A DNA stretch of 21,628 bases, from assembly GCA_900540405.1 (NCBI GenBank), contig UQFW01000025.1, positions 1-21,628 on the forward strand. Reading direction: 5' to 3'. The DNA is from Candidatus Avelusimicrobium faecicola (GTDB taxonomy: Bacteria > Elusimicrobiota > Elusimicrobia > Elusimicrobiales > Elusimicrobiaceae). The translations under genes and the position numbers were made by a program. Shown one piece after another: positions 15,297 through 21,628 of this stretch. The notes under the pieces were generated by a model, which worked only from the letters and a program-made list of their open reading frames with translations, did no database searches and was not told the origin of the DNA. Numbering within the stretch: position 1 is the stretch's first letter; every line of letters begins with the position of its first letter.

Positions 15297-16526
15297 TTAT
15301 TGGGAAATATGCCTGCTGAAAGCACTGTTTACAAACCCCTGTAAACCGCCTTTCTGCAATCGGAAGGAAAGCAGGTTGGATAATATCACACCGAAAAAGA
15401 TAACCGCATATACCACATCTTGCACGGTTTCCCCTTCCCCGGGCAGTTGTTGGGCCGCCATAGCCGCCAGTACCGCGCTGACCAGGCCGTTGGGGCACAT
15501 GGCCCACAAAACGGCCGTATCCCCGCGGGACATGGTTTTAGCGGTGCAAAAATCGGCCACCGGCAAACGCAACAGAAATTTTACCAGCACCACCAACAGC
15601 CCCGCCGCCACCGGGCCCCACGCGCCCACGCGCATACAAATACCCATATATACAAAAAAGAGCGTTTTGAAAATAAATTCCACTTCATCAAAAAACACGC
15701 GTTCTTCCGCATTTAAGGCAAAGCCTTTAATTTCAAATTTATGCAGCCACAAGCGGCTGAACACGCGGATATTGCCCGCCACAATGCCAAACACCAGGGT
15801 TGCAATCGCGCCGTCGCCGCCCAACAGCTTGGTGGCGCCGTACACCAACAGCACAAACGCAAACGTCAGGGATACGGCATTTTCCATCCGGCGCACATGG
15901 TTTAATACGCTCATCCAAAAAAGCCCGGCCGCCAACGCAAATCCAATGCCGATAGCAAACGATTTAACCACCTCAAACAACATATATCCGGCCGATACTT
16001 TGGCCCCCGTCACCAGTACGCCAATCAGCGCCAAAGAAACCACAATCGCATACACCCCGGTTAAATTAGCCTCTAAAAACAGCACGGTGCGGGTATTATC
16101 GGCCACGTTGAGTTTGCCTAATAACGGAATGACCACCGCCGAAGAATTACTGGCCGCAATCGCGCCGATTACACACGCCGCCAGTAGCGGCAAATCCAAC
16201 AGCCAATAGGAGCAAAACGCAATCCCGGCGCCGGCCAATAAAAACATACAGGTAGCCAACAACACACCCTGCAACGCCGTACCGCGCAAGGCAGATACGT
16301 TAAAATTCACCCCGCTCTTAAACAACACCACCACCAACGCCAAGGTAGTAAAAATCTGCCCGGCCGAGCCGAACATATCCGGCGTGACGATATGCAGCCC
16401 CGGGCCGATTAACATCCCCAGCAGCATCAGGGGCAAAACGTCCGGCAGGCGGGTTTTTTCAAACAAGAAAGAAAACACCTGCCCTAAAAATAAAACAGCT
16501 CCGATAAACAAAATGGCATAGGTCAT
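15297..16526 (-). CDS. CPA-family cation:proton antiporter-like protein, divergent ion-binding site
   Basis: A 409-residue membrane protein with about 12 hydrophobic helices and the general course of the monovalent cation:proton antiporter (CPA) superfamily. The N-terminal PLMLLGMLIGPGL block, AASNSSAVVIPLL (124-136), FLEANLTGVYAIV (150-162), the Arg-bearing KFLLRLP (316-322) and WAMCPNGLVSAVLA (341-354) align by eye with NhaP/NhaP2-type proteins. In those, the first helix pair carries TDP/STD and ND; here the aspartate positions appear as Asn127 and Gly157. If the alignment is right, the usual cation/proton carboxylates are missing. No C-terminal RCK/TrkA domain is present. Monocistronic, divergent from the GGDDF gene; the ATG has no ribosome-binding site. 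Substrate unknown. Confidence 0.8.
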   Translation of the reverse strand: MTYAILFIGAVLFLGQVFSFLFEKTRLPDVLPLMLLGMLIGPGLHIVTPDMFGSAGQIFTTLALVVVLFKSGVNFNVSALRGTALQGVLLATCMFLLAGAGIAFCSYWLLDLPLLAACVIGAIAASNSSAVVIPLLGKLNVADNTRTVLFLEANLTGVYAIVVSLALIGVLVTGAKVSAGYMLFEVVKSFAIGIGFALAAGLFWMSVLNHVRRMENAVSLTFAFVLLVYGATKLLGGDGAIATLVFGIVAGNIRVFSRLWLHKFEIKGFALNAEERVFFDEVEFIFKTLFFVYMGICMRVGAWGPVAAGLLVVLVKFLLRLPVADFCTAKTMSRGDTAVLWAMCPNGLVSAVLAAMAAQQLPGEGETVQDVVYAVIFFGVILSNLLSFRLQKGGLQGFVNSAFSRHISQ

Positions 16527-16532
16527 AAATTT

Positions 16533-16538
16533 ATTATA
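16533..16538 (-). promoter_or_regulatory. -10 box of the antiporter gene, leaderless spacing
   Basis: A perfect minus-strand TATAAT ends six bases (AAATTT) before the ATG at 16526. Confidence 0.55.
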
Positions 16539-16551
16539 TGAAAATTTGCTC

Positions 16552-16580
16552 TTGCGCCGGGCAGTAATATTTCATTTAAT
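16552..16580 (+). promoter_or_regulatory. Promoter of the receiver-GGDDF gene, leaderless spacing
   Basis: TTGCGC (16552-16557) and TTTAAT (16575-16580) are spaced by 17 bases, and the second box ends seven bases before the ATG at 16588. This is the best-formed -35/-10 pair among the leaderless candidates. Confidence 0.55.
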
Positions 16581-16587
16581 ACTTACT

Positions 16588-17520
16588 ATGGAAACCAATG
16601 CAAAAATTTTACTGGCGGATGATTCCGCTACCCTTCGCTTTTTAGTATCGGAAGTGCTTACAGATGCCGGATTCGGCGTGATAGAAGCGCAAGACGGGCA
16701 GGAAGCTATTGATAAAACCTATAAAGAAAACCCCGACTTGCTGATTTTAGATTACGAAATGCCCCGTAAAACCGGCTTTGAGGTGGTGCGCGAAGTGCGC
16801 AGCCGCACCGGTTATTTGCACACGCCCATTATCATTTTTACCGCGGCGGCCGATAAAGCCACCAAACTGGAAGGTTTGGGCCTGGATATTGACGACTATT
16901 TAACCAAACCTGCCGACGGCGAAGAAATTGTCGCCCGCGTAAAATTGCTCCTTAAACGCAACAAACAAAAAATGGACAGCAACCCTTTAACGCGCCTGCC
17001 GGGCAACCCCTCCATACAAGCCCGCGTGGAGCAGGAAATTGCCTCCCAACGTAAGTTTGCCGTGCTGTATTGTGACTTAAACAATTTTAAGGCATATAAC
17101 GACAAATACGGTTTTGCCGCCGGGGACCATGTACTCCTTACCGTGTCCGGCATTATCGTACGCGCCGCCCTGCAAGACCCCACGGCCTTTGTGGGGCACA
17201 TTGGCGGAGATGATTTTATTGTGGTTTGCTCTTTTGATAAAGCAGAGGCTATTGCCCAGCAAATCACCCAGGAATTAGACTCCACCGCCCCCTTGTTTTA
17301 CAACGAACAAGACCGCCTGCAAGGGTTTATGGACTCCGTCAACCGCCGCGGCGAAGCGGAACGGTTTAATTTGCTTTCCATTGGTATTGGCATTGTGCAT
17401 AACACCCAACGCAAGCTGACCTCTTTTGCGATGGTAAGCAACATTGGCAGTGAACTGAAATGTTTAGCCAAACGCCAGCCGAAAGGCAGTTGCTATGTAA
17501 TGGACCGCCGCGCCGCTTAA
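16588..17520 (+). CDS. Response regulator with divergent GGDEF (GGDDF) output domain
   Basis: A 310-residue, two-domain protein. The receiver (about 5-125) has Asp11-Asp12, phospho-acceptor Asp55 (LLILDYEMP), Thr85 and Lys107. The output (about 132-305) is a GGDEF-type cyclase domain: NPLTRLPGN, YCDLNNFKAYNDKYG (metal Asp163), GDHVLL and the signature HIGGDDF (206-210). No RxxD inhibitory site is seen five residues before the signature. A stretch unlike standard cyclases (about 236-262, YNEQDRLQGF then RGEAERFNLLS) occurs before the IGIGIV strand. Diguanylate cyclases join two GTP to c-di-GMP; whether this variant is active, or makes another dinucleotide, cannot be told. I start at 16588 because a longer in-frame reading from 16546 would run through the promoter. 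Confidence 0.85.
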   Translation: METNAKILLADDSATLRFLVSEVLTDAGFGVIEAQDGQEAIDKTYKENPDLLILDYEMPRKTGFEVVREVRSRTGYLHTPIIIFTAAADKATKLEGLGLDIDDYLTKPADGEEIVARVKLLLKRNKQKMDSNPLTRLPGNPSIQARVEQEIASQRKFAVLYCDLNNFKAYNDKYGFAAGDHVLLTVSGIIVRAALQDPTAFVGHIGGDDFIVVCSFDKAEAIAQQITQELDSTAPLFYNEQDRLQGFMDSVNRRGEAERFNLLSIGIGIVHNTQRKLTSFAMVSNIGSELKCLAKRQPKGSCYVMDRRAA

Positions 17521-17543
17521 TTTTAAGGCACATTTAGGCACAC

Positions 17544-17586
17544 AAACGCGGGAGCCTGCTTTTTATAAGGCTCCCGCGTTTTATTT
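17544..17586. terminator. Bidirectional terminator between the GGDDF gene and crcB
   Basis: A perfect 14-bp stem, AAACGCGGGAGCCT / AGGCTCCCGCGTTT, with a 10-base loop and T-rich flank, lies between two convergent genes. Confidence 0.9.
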
Positions 17587-17596
17587 GAAAAAGCGT

Positions 17597-17959
17597 TTAA
17601 CACATTTTTTGCAACTTGAACCCGGCCCACACCGCCACCAAACAAACCCCTACATTTAACAGCACATTCAGGGCCGCTTGGCCAAAACCGCGGTTTTGAA
17701 AAAGCGCCAGCGTATCTAAAGAGAAACTGGAAAACGTAGTAAATCCGCCCAACACCCCCACCACCAGAAACAAACGGCCCGGGTGGGCGGAATTTTCAAA
17801 ACAGGGCGCGCAAAAACCGATAGCCAAACTGCCCAGTACATTAACGGCCAACGTGCCCCAATGCCCGCGCCACGCCAGCACGGCCGCCAAAGCGCTCACC
17901 CCATAACGCAGTGCGGCTCCGGCAAAACCGCCCAAGCCCACATATAAAAAATTTAACAT
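17597..17959 (-). CDS. crcB: Fluoride ion channel CrcB/Fluc
   Basis: A 120-residue, four-helix membrane protein with the CrcB marks GGFAGAALRYG (10-20), the Asn of VNVLGSLAIGF (39-49) and the GVLGGFTTFSSFS pore motif (68-80) carrying the phenylalanines and Ser/Thr that line the fluoride path. Fluc channels are dimers of antiparallel subunits that expel F-. A single copy means it would form a dual-topology homodimer. No fluoride riboswitch can be placed before it: a TAAAAT box ends six bases upstream of the ATG. It is monocistronic, convergent with the GGDDF gene. Confidence 0.92.
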   Translation of the reverse strand: MLNFLYVGLGGFAGAALRYGVSALAAVLAWRGHWGTLAVNVLGSLAIGFCAPCFENSAHPGRLFLVVGVLGGFTTFSSFSLDTLALFQNRGFGQAALNVLLNVGVCLVAVWAGFKLQKMC

Positions 17960-17965
17960 ACTTTT

Positions 17966-17974
17966 ATTTTACCA
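17966..17974 (-). promoter_or_regulatory. Extended -10 promoter of crcB, leaderless spacing
   Basis: Minus-strand TGGTAAAAT (TGn plus TAAAAT) ends six bases before the ATG at 17959. The sequence from here to 18090 carries no gene or recognisable motif that I can support. Confidence 0.55.
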
Positions 17975-18090
17975 AAAGTAGGCTTTGCCCATAAAACCAA
18001 CCGCCCCGGGACGAGTGGGAGGGAAAATTGGGGCCGTGGGGCATTTTGGAAAAGGATAAAAAACGCCCTTTGAAAAAGCCCCCTCATAAT

Positions 18091-18124
18091 AAAAAACACC
18101 CCGGCGCCGAAACAGGGCCGGGGT
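18091..18124 (-). terminator. Intrinsic terminator of pgm
   Basis: On the minus strand ACCCCGGC / GCCGGGGT with an 11-base loop is followed by TGTTTTTT. It lies 22 bases after the pgm stop codon. Confidence 0.85.
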
Positions 18125-18146
18125 TCGGGTATTTTAGAAGAGCATA

Positions 18147-19688
18147 CTATTTACTAAATAATTTTTGGCCTTCTTCCACAATGCGTTGCAAGTGGTCTTC
18201 GCCCAAAAAGGTTTCCGCATAGAATTTTAAGATGTTTTCCGTGCCGGAAGGGCGCACCAAAAACCAAGAAGCCTGCAAGTAGATTTTAATGCCGTCCGTA
18301 TCGCGCACTTGCGTGACGCGCTCGCCCGCTACGGTATACAGATTGGCAAAATCCGTCTTTTTGAGTGCTTTTATTTTGCGTTTGGTTTCGTCGTCCGTCG
18401 GCACGTCTATCCGGGTATAACTGGGGGTGCCGTACAATTTGGTAAGGCCGTCGTACAAGTGGGCAATATCCCCTTGTTTAGCCATAATTTCAAGCAGCAG
18501 ACAAACGGCTAAAATGCCGTCTTTTTCCGTCGTCCACCCGCTTACGGACATTCCGGCGCTTTCTTCCCCGGCTATCACATATTTACGGCGGGCCAACCCG
18601 CGCACAAAATACTTAAATCCTACGTTTACTTCGTCCAATTTAGCGCCCTGCGCGGCGGCCAGACGGTCTAGCAGTGCCGTGGTGCCCAAAGTGCGCCCGA
18701 TAGAATTGCCTTCCCGGCGGTGTTTGAGCAAATAATCCGCCATCACGCACAACGCGTGGTTGGGCGAAATCAGCCCGCCCGCTTGGGTCGCACAGCCGAA
18801 GCGGTCCGCATCCGGGTCACTGGCTCCGGCAAAAGCGTATTTGCCGCTTTCCACCAGTTTAATGAGCGGGGACATGGGATATTTGGAAGACGGGTCCATG
18901 CGGATTTTGCCGTCGTGGTCCAACGGAATAAAGCTAAACGTGGGGTCTTGGGTTTTATCCACAATTTCCATATTATCCAAATGATATTGCTTTTTAATGG
19001 CTTCATAATACGGCAAACTGGTGCCCCCCAACGGGTGAATAGCCGCTTTAATGCCGGATTTGGCAATCGCCTTAAAATCAATAATCCGCCCCAACGCCGT
19101 CACATACGGGGTCAGCACGTCGGCAGATTTGACGAGCCCTTTTTGGCGCGCTTCTTCCAGCGGCATTGTTTGAATAGCGGCCGGATTTTGCAAATACTCG
19201 TTGGCGTATTTTTCAATTTGCCCGGTCAATTCCGCATCCGCCGGGCCGCCGTTAGAAGGGTTGTATTTCAGTCCCATATCCTGCGGCGGGTTGTGGCTGG
19301 CCGTTCCGTTTAAGCAGGCCACCGCGCGGCCGCTTAAAATTTCAAACGAAAACACCGGCGTAGGCACCGGCATATCCGGCAAAATAACAGGAATGTTGTT
19401 GGCGGCTAACACTTCCGCGCACAAATTAGCCGTATCGCGGGAAACCACGCGGGTATCTCCCCCCACCAGCACCGGGCCGGTAATGCCGCGCTCCTTATGC
19501 AGGCGCGCCACGGCTTGCGCAATCGCCTTGGCGTGCAACGCGCAAAAGCCCGTTCCCAACTGCCCGCGGTGGCCCGAAGTACCAAATTTAACAGGCGCAG
19601 GAGCCCCCTGCGGATGATAAAAAGCATCTTTCAATGCGGCAACATCTAATTTATGTTTTGTAAGCGTTCCGGCCAATTCACTAACCAT
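18147..19688 (-). CDS. pgm: Phosphoglucomutase, alpha-D-glucose-specific
   Basis: A 513-residue enzyme close in layout to E. coli Pgm (546 residues). It has KFGTSGHRG (34-42), the phosphoserine loop NGTASHNPP (Ser131) followed by the Pgm-specific KYNPSNGGPAD, the metal loop DPDADRFG, the sugar loop GEESAGMS and the phosphate loop RPSGTEN near the C-terminus. It interconverts glucose 1-phosphate and glucose 6-phosphate, linking central metabolism to glycogen and UDP-glucose for envelope sugars. A GGGGAGGG site lies six bases before the ATG. It is transcribed alone, away from the outer-membrane barrel gene, from a promoter that overlaps that gene's promoter. Confidence 0.93.
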   Translation of the reverse strand: MVSELAGTLTKHKLDVAALKDAFYHPQGAPAPVKFGTSGHRGQLGTGFCALHAKAIAQAVARLHKERGITGPVLVGGDTRVVSRDTANLCAEVLAANNIPVILPDMPVPTPVFSFEILSGRAVACLNGTASHNPPQDMGLKYNPSNGGPADAELTGQIEKYANEYLQNPAAIQTMPLEEARQKGLVKSADVLTPYVTALGRIIDFKAIAKSGIKAAIHPLGGTSLPYYEAIKKQYHLDNMEIVDKTQDPTFSFIPLDHDGKIRMDPSSKYPMSPLIKLVESGKYAFAGASDPDADRFGCATQAGGLISPNHALCVMADYLLKHRREGNSIGRTLGTTALLDRLAAAQGAKLDEVNVGFKYFVRGLARRKYVIAGEESAGMSVSGWTTEKDGILAVCLLLEIMAKQGDIAHLYDGLTKLYGTPSYTRIDVPTDDETKRKIKALKKTDFANLYTVAGERVTQVRDTDGIKIYLQASWFLVRPSGTENILKFYAETFLGEDHLQRIVEEGQKLFSK

Positions 19689-19715
19689 AAAACCCTCCCC
19701 TTTTGTGCGGCCCGG

Positions 19716-19744
19716 TTGATAAACGGGCTCTCTTTTTCTATCAT
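19716..19744 (+). promoter_or_regulatory. Promoter of the barrel-murB operon
   Basis: TTGATA (19716-19721) and TATCAT (19739-19744) are spaced by 17 bases. The -35 box lies in the loop of an inverted repeat GCCCG / CGGGC (19710-19714, 19724-19728), a possible operator. The expected start near 19751 gives a 31-base leader with GGAG. Confidence 0.65.
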
Positions 19745-19768
19745 ATTATATGTCACTTATTTTATCAA
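19740..19768 (-). promoter_or_regulatory. Mirror-image promoter of pgm
   Basis: On the minus strand TTGATA (19768-19763) and TATGAT (19745-19740) are also spaced by 17 bases. Its -10 box shares five bases with that of the plus-strand promoter, so polymerase should not occupy both at once. The expected leader is about 45 bases and includes the strong pgm ribosome-binding site. Confidence 0.6.
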
Positions 19769-19781
19769 CAGGAGTTTTAAT

Positions 19782-20477
19782 ATGAAAAAACTGTCCGCTC
19801 TGCTTTTTGCCTTGGTTTGCGCGCTTCCCGCCGCCGCGACCGATTTGGGAGATGATTTTAGAAACCATATCAGCGCATCTTCCGATTTATCCGCCTACAA
19901 TAAAGACGTTGCCACTATGATAGGCGTGGCCGATTTCCACACCGCCAAAGGGGCCACCTTCCCCGGGTTTGATATTGGGGCCAGCGTAAGCGCGATTAAA
20001 CCCTCCGACTCTAACCATATTTCGCACGAAGATTACCTGTACACCGGCTTTTTAACCGCCGAAACCAAACTGCCTGTGCTGGGCATTACCGTAATGGCCC
20101 GCGGGACCGATATGAACGGTTTTAAGTCTTTGGGCGGCGGGTTAAAATACTCGTTTAAGCTATTGGAAGTGATTGATGTTTCCACCATGGCTTTTTACGA
20201 CCGCGGCTCCACCGATTGGTACAAACAGGACCATTATTCCGCCTCCGCCACGGCCTCTTTCACCTTTTTGTTCCTCACTCCGTACGCGGGCGTCGGCTAT
20301 GACTACGCCAAAATGGAAACCAAAAACCTGCCTTACCGCTTGTCTTCCGATGACGACTCCGTGCGCTATACGGTAGGGGCCAGCTTAAAACCGTTTCCGT
20401 TCGGCTACCTGTTCGGTGCCTACACCAAAACGGCAGGGAACGAGGGCTTTCAAGGCGGTATCGGCCTGAATTTTTAA
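19782..20477 (+). CDS. Small outer-membrane beta-barrel protein, function unknown
   Basis: A 231-residue protein with a clear signal peptide (MKK, hydrophobic core, ALPAAA to about residue 19). The mature part alternates polar and hydrophobic residues in strands separated by Asp/Asn/Gly turns, has many aromatic residues, and ends in GIGLNF: a terminal Phe of the kind the BAM machinery recognises on barrel proteins. The size suggests 8-12 strands. I do not recognise a specific family. The ATG at 19782 is set by GGAG seven bases upstream and the signal peptide that follows; longer in-frame readings extend through the promoter. It is six bases upstream of murB in the same operon. Confidence 0.75.
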   Translation: MKKLSALLFALVCALPAAATDLGDDFRNHISASSDLSAYNKDVATMIGVADFHTAKGATFPGFDIGASVSAIKPSDSNHISHEDYLYTGFLTAETKLPVLGITVMARGTDMNGFKSLGGGLKYSFKLLEVIDVSTMAFYDRGSTDWYKQDHYSASATASFTFLFLTPYAGVGYDYAKMETKNLPYRLSSDDDSVRYTVGASLKPFPFGYLFGAYTKTAGNEGFQGGIGLNF

Positions 20478-20483
20478 CGGTTT

Positions 20484-21383
20484 ATGGATTATAAAAACGA
20501 ATTAAAAAACTTCTTTGGCGAACATTGTTTATTTAACGAGCCCATGGGCCGCCACACCACCTACCGCACCGGAGGAAATGCGGAAGTGTTGGTGCTGCCC
20601 AAAACAAAAGAGGACTGGAGCTTTGTATTAAAATTAGCCAATACGGGCAACATTCCCTTGCGCATATTGGGGTTTGGCTCCAACATTTTGGTAGGCTCCG
20701 GCGGCTTAAACGGCATTGTTTGCGCCACCAGCCGCATGAATAACATTACCTGCGAGGGCGACACCGTGCGCGCCGAGGCCGGGGCCGCGCTGGATAAAGC
20801 GTGCGAGCTTTCCGCCGCCGCGGGCCTGGCGGGGCTTGAAAAACTGTCCGGCATACCGGGCAGTATCGGCGGAGCCGTTTATATGAACGCGGGTGCGTTT
20901 GGGCAAGAAACTTTTGACACCTTGGAATATTTTGACGTAATTGACCGCGAGGGCCGGCCGGCTACGCTGCTGAAAAAAGATGTTCCGCACGCCTACCGCC
21001 ATGTGGAAGGGATAGAAAACTGTATTATCCTGTCCGCGGCGTTCAAACTGCAAAAAGCGGACGCCAAAGAACTTACCTCCAGCCGGAATTTTATTTTGCA
21101 TAAACGCATAGAAAAACAACCGCTGGAATATCCGTCGGCCGGGAGCGTGTTTAAGCGCCCGGTGGGGGATTATGCCTCCCGCTTGATTGACGACACGGGC
21201 CTGCGCGGCCTGTCCGTCGGCGGGGCGAAAGTATCCGAAAAGCACGCCGGATTTATTGTAAACTTTAACCGCGCCACGCCGGAAGATATTAAAAACTTAA
21301 TGGACCAGGTGCGCCAAAAAGTAAAAGAAAAACACGGCATTACGCTGGAGTTGGAACAAATTTTGTGGGGTAAATTTAGCTGA
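20484..21383 (+). CDS. murB: UDP-N-acetylenolpyruvoylglucosamine reductase
   Basis: A 299-residue FAD enzyme that reduces the enolpyruvyl group to make UDP-MurNAc. The FAD domain shows LGFGSNILV (62-70) and LSGIPGSIGGAVYMNAGAFG (121-140). The substrate part has AYRHVEG (170-176), PSAGSVFKRP with the proton-donor Ser221, SEKHAGFIVN (251-260), and the C-terminal catalytic Glu, likely Glu291 in LELEQILWG. The length and the absence of the extra Tyr loop point to the type II (Gram-positive-like) MurB. It starts six bases after the barrel gene without a clear ribosome-binding site, so it is probably translated by coupling. Confidence 0.95.
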   Translation: MDYKNELKNFFGEHCLFNEPMGRHTTYRTGGNAEVLVLPKTKEDWSFVLKLANTGNIPLRILGFGSNILVGSGGLNGIVCATSRMNNITCEGDTVRAEAGAALDKACELSAAAGLAGLEKLSGIPGSIGGAVYMNAGAFGQETFDTLEYFDVIDREGRPATLLKKDVPHAYRHVEGIENCIILSAAFKLQKADAKELTSSRNFILHKRIEKQPLEYPSAGSVFKRPVGDYASRLIDDTGLRGLSVGGAKVSEKHAGFIVNFNRATPEDIKNLMDQVRQKVKEKHGITLELEQILWGKFS

Positions 21384-21418
21384 AATTTTAAGCCAAAAGA
21401 AACTTTTGCAAAATTTGT

Positions 21419-21448
21419 TTGACGGACCAGCCCAAATTAAGTTAAAAT
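21419..21448 (+). promoter_or_regulatory. Promoter of tRNA-Asp
   Basis: TTGACG (21419-21424) and TAAAAT (21443-21448) are spaced by 18 bases, ending 26 bases before the tRNA. No terminator separates it from murB, so read-through from murB may also contribute. Confidence 0.65.
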
Positions 21449-21474
21449 ATATGTGTAGTAAGAAAGCAGTGTTT

Positions 21475-21552
21475 GGAGTCGTGGTGTAGCCTGGTTAACA
21501 CGCTGCCCTGTCAAGGCAGAGACCGCGAGTTCGAATCTCGTCGACTCCGCCA
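21475..21552 (+). tRNA. tRNA-Asp (anticodon GUC)
   Basis: Acceptor stem GGAGTCG / CGACTCC, D-arm with GGTTAA, anticodon stem CTGCC/GGCAG around loop CTGTCAA (anticodon GTC), and T-arm GCGAG TTCGAAT CTCGT. Discriminator G is followed by an encoded CCA (21550-21552), unlike the tRNA-Leu and tmRNA genes here. Confidence 0.96.
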
Positions 21553-21564
21553 TTTACAACTAAT

Positions 21565-21588
21565 ACCCGCCTAACGGCGGGTTTTTTA
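21565..21588 (+). terminator. Intrinsic terminator of tRNA-Asp
   Basis: A 7-bp stem ACCCGCC / GGCGGGT with the loop TAAC is followed by six T, 12 bases after the tRNA. Confidence 0.88.
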
Positions 21589-21607
21589 TTAAATACCGCT
21601 CACAATA

Positions 21608-21628
21608 AACCCCGGGCGTGAACCCGGG
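21608..21628 (-). terminator. Possible terminator of a convergent gene, cut by the window edge
   Basis: CCCGGG CGTGAA CCCGGG can form a 6-bp hairpin. On the minus strand it is followed by GTTTATT, a modest T-tract. It would suit a minus-strand gene lying beyond the right edge. Confidence 0.35.

Noticed and set aside
15289..16209. Plus-strand open frame of 306 codons antisense to the antiporter gene
   Set aside because: The product is a Thr/Asn/Ser-rich composition with no membrane segment or motif; the minus-strand reading has a coherent 12-helix profile and family motifs.
16546..16587. Fourteen extra residues on the receiver-GGDDF protein
   Set aside because: The added residues are not part of the receiver fold and are encoded by the -35/-10 region.
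17960..18090. Search for a fluoride riboswitch or small RNA upstream of crcB
   Set aside because: No conserved pseudoknot-like pattern was seen, and the promoter box is too close to the ATG for a leader.
18720..19313. Plus-strand open frame antisense to pgm
   Set aside because: Arg/Phe/Gly-rich low-sense product; the pgm reading carries every catalytic loop of the family.
19653..19781. Longer N-terminus for the barrel protein
   Set aside because: It would bury the signal peptide and read through the promoter; GGAG precedes the ATG at 19782.
1..21628. CRISPR arrays, insertion sequences, integrase-type attachment sites, phage genes
   Set aside because: No regularly spaced direct repeats, transposase-like frames or tRNA-linked direct repeats were seen; both tRNA genes are intact and not followed by an integrase.

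Overview
The window reads as chromosomal DNA of a Gram-negative (diderm) bacterium with about 50% G+C and tightly packed genes. Outer-membrane features are LptF/LptG, a small beta-barrel protein and the N-terminal part of a SprA-like protein. The gene mix, with a SprA-like protein outside an obvious Bacteroidota setting, a secreted trypsin-like protease, an ankyrin protein and a TPR-sensor Ser/Thr kinase, most resembles Elusimicrobiota. That assignment is an inference from protein character, not from a marker gene. No mobile element, phage gene, CRISPR array or rRNA is visible.

Layout. 1-1203 (minus): 5' part of a giant sprA-like gene running off the left edge. 1338-2396 (minus): exported trypsin-like protease. 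2522-4701 (plus): lptF-lptG operon of lipopolysaccharide export. 4776-7412 (minus): phosphohexomutase, single-domain response regulator and ankyrin protein in one operon, with the tmRNA gene ssrA (7484-7827, minus) just upstream. 7927-8337 (plus): YacP/Rae1-like NYN nuclease, divergent from ssrA. 8404-10023 (plus): tRNA-Leu(UAA), psd and pssA, which make phosphatidylethanolamine. 10217-11131 (minus): CorA-type Mg2+ channel. 11294-12040 (plus): nucleoside phosphorylase-family protein. 12156-13643 (minus): membrane Ser/Thr kinase with a periplasmic TPR domain. 13723-15212 (plus): murI-pgeF, peptidoglycan precursor supply and quality control. 15297-16526 (minus): CPA-type antiporter-like protein. 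16588-17520 (plus): receiver-GGDDF protein. 17597-17959 (minus): CrcB fluoride channel. 18147-19688 (minus): phosphoglucomutase. 19782-21383 (plus): small outer-membrane barrel and murB. 21475-21552: tRNA-Asp(GUC). Nearly every transcription unit ends in a clear intrinsic terminator, several of them bidirectional between convergent genes.

Envelope construction is the common theme: LPS export, PE synthesis, MurI/PgeF/MurB for peptidoglycan, two phosphohexomutases for sugar-phosphate supply, and outer-membrane proteins. Sensing modules (two receiver proteins and a Ser/Thr kinase) are interspersed.

The most interesting non-gene signal is a repeated start-site architecture. Six genes (lptF, the kinase, murI, the antiporter, the GGDDF protein and crcB) have a TATAAT/TAAAAT-like box ending only 6-7 bases before the ATG and no ribosome-binding site, as expected for leaderless mRNAs. 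Other genes in the window carry ordinary AGGAG-type sites. Also notable are an antiporter lacking both expected ion-binding aspartates, a non-RD receptor-like kinase, mirror-image overlapping promoters between pgm and the barrel gene, an unusual tmRNA tag, and the tmRNA/NYN nuclease pairing.
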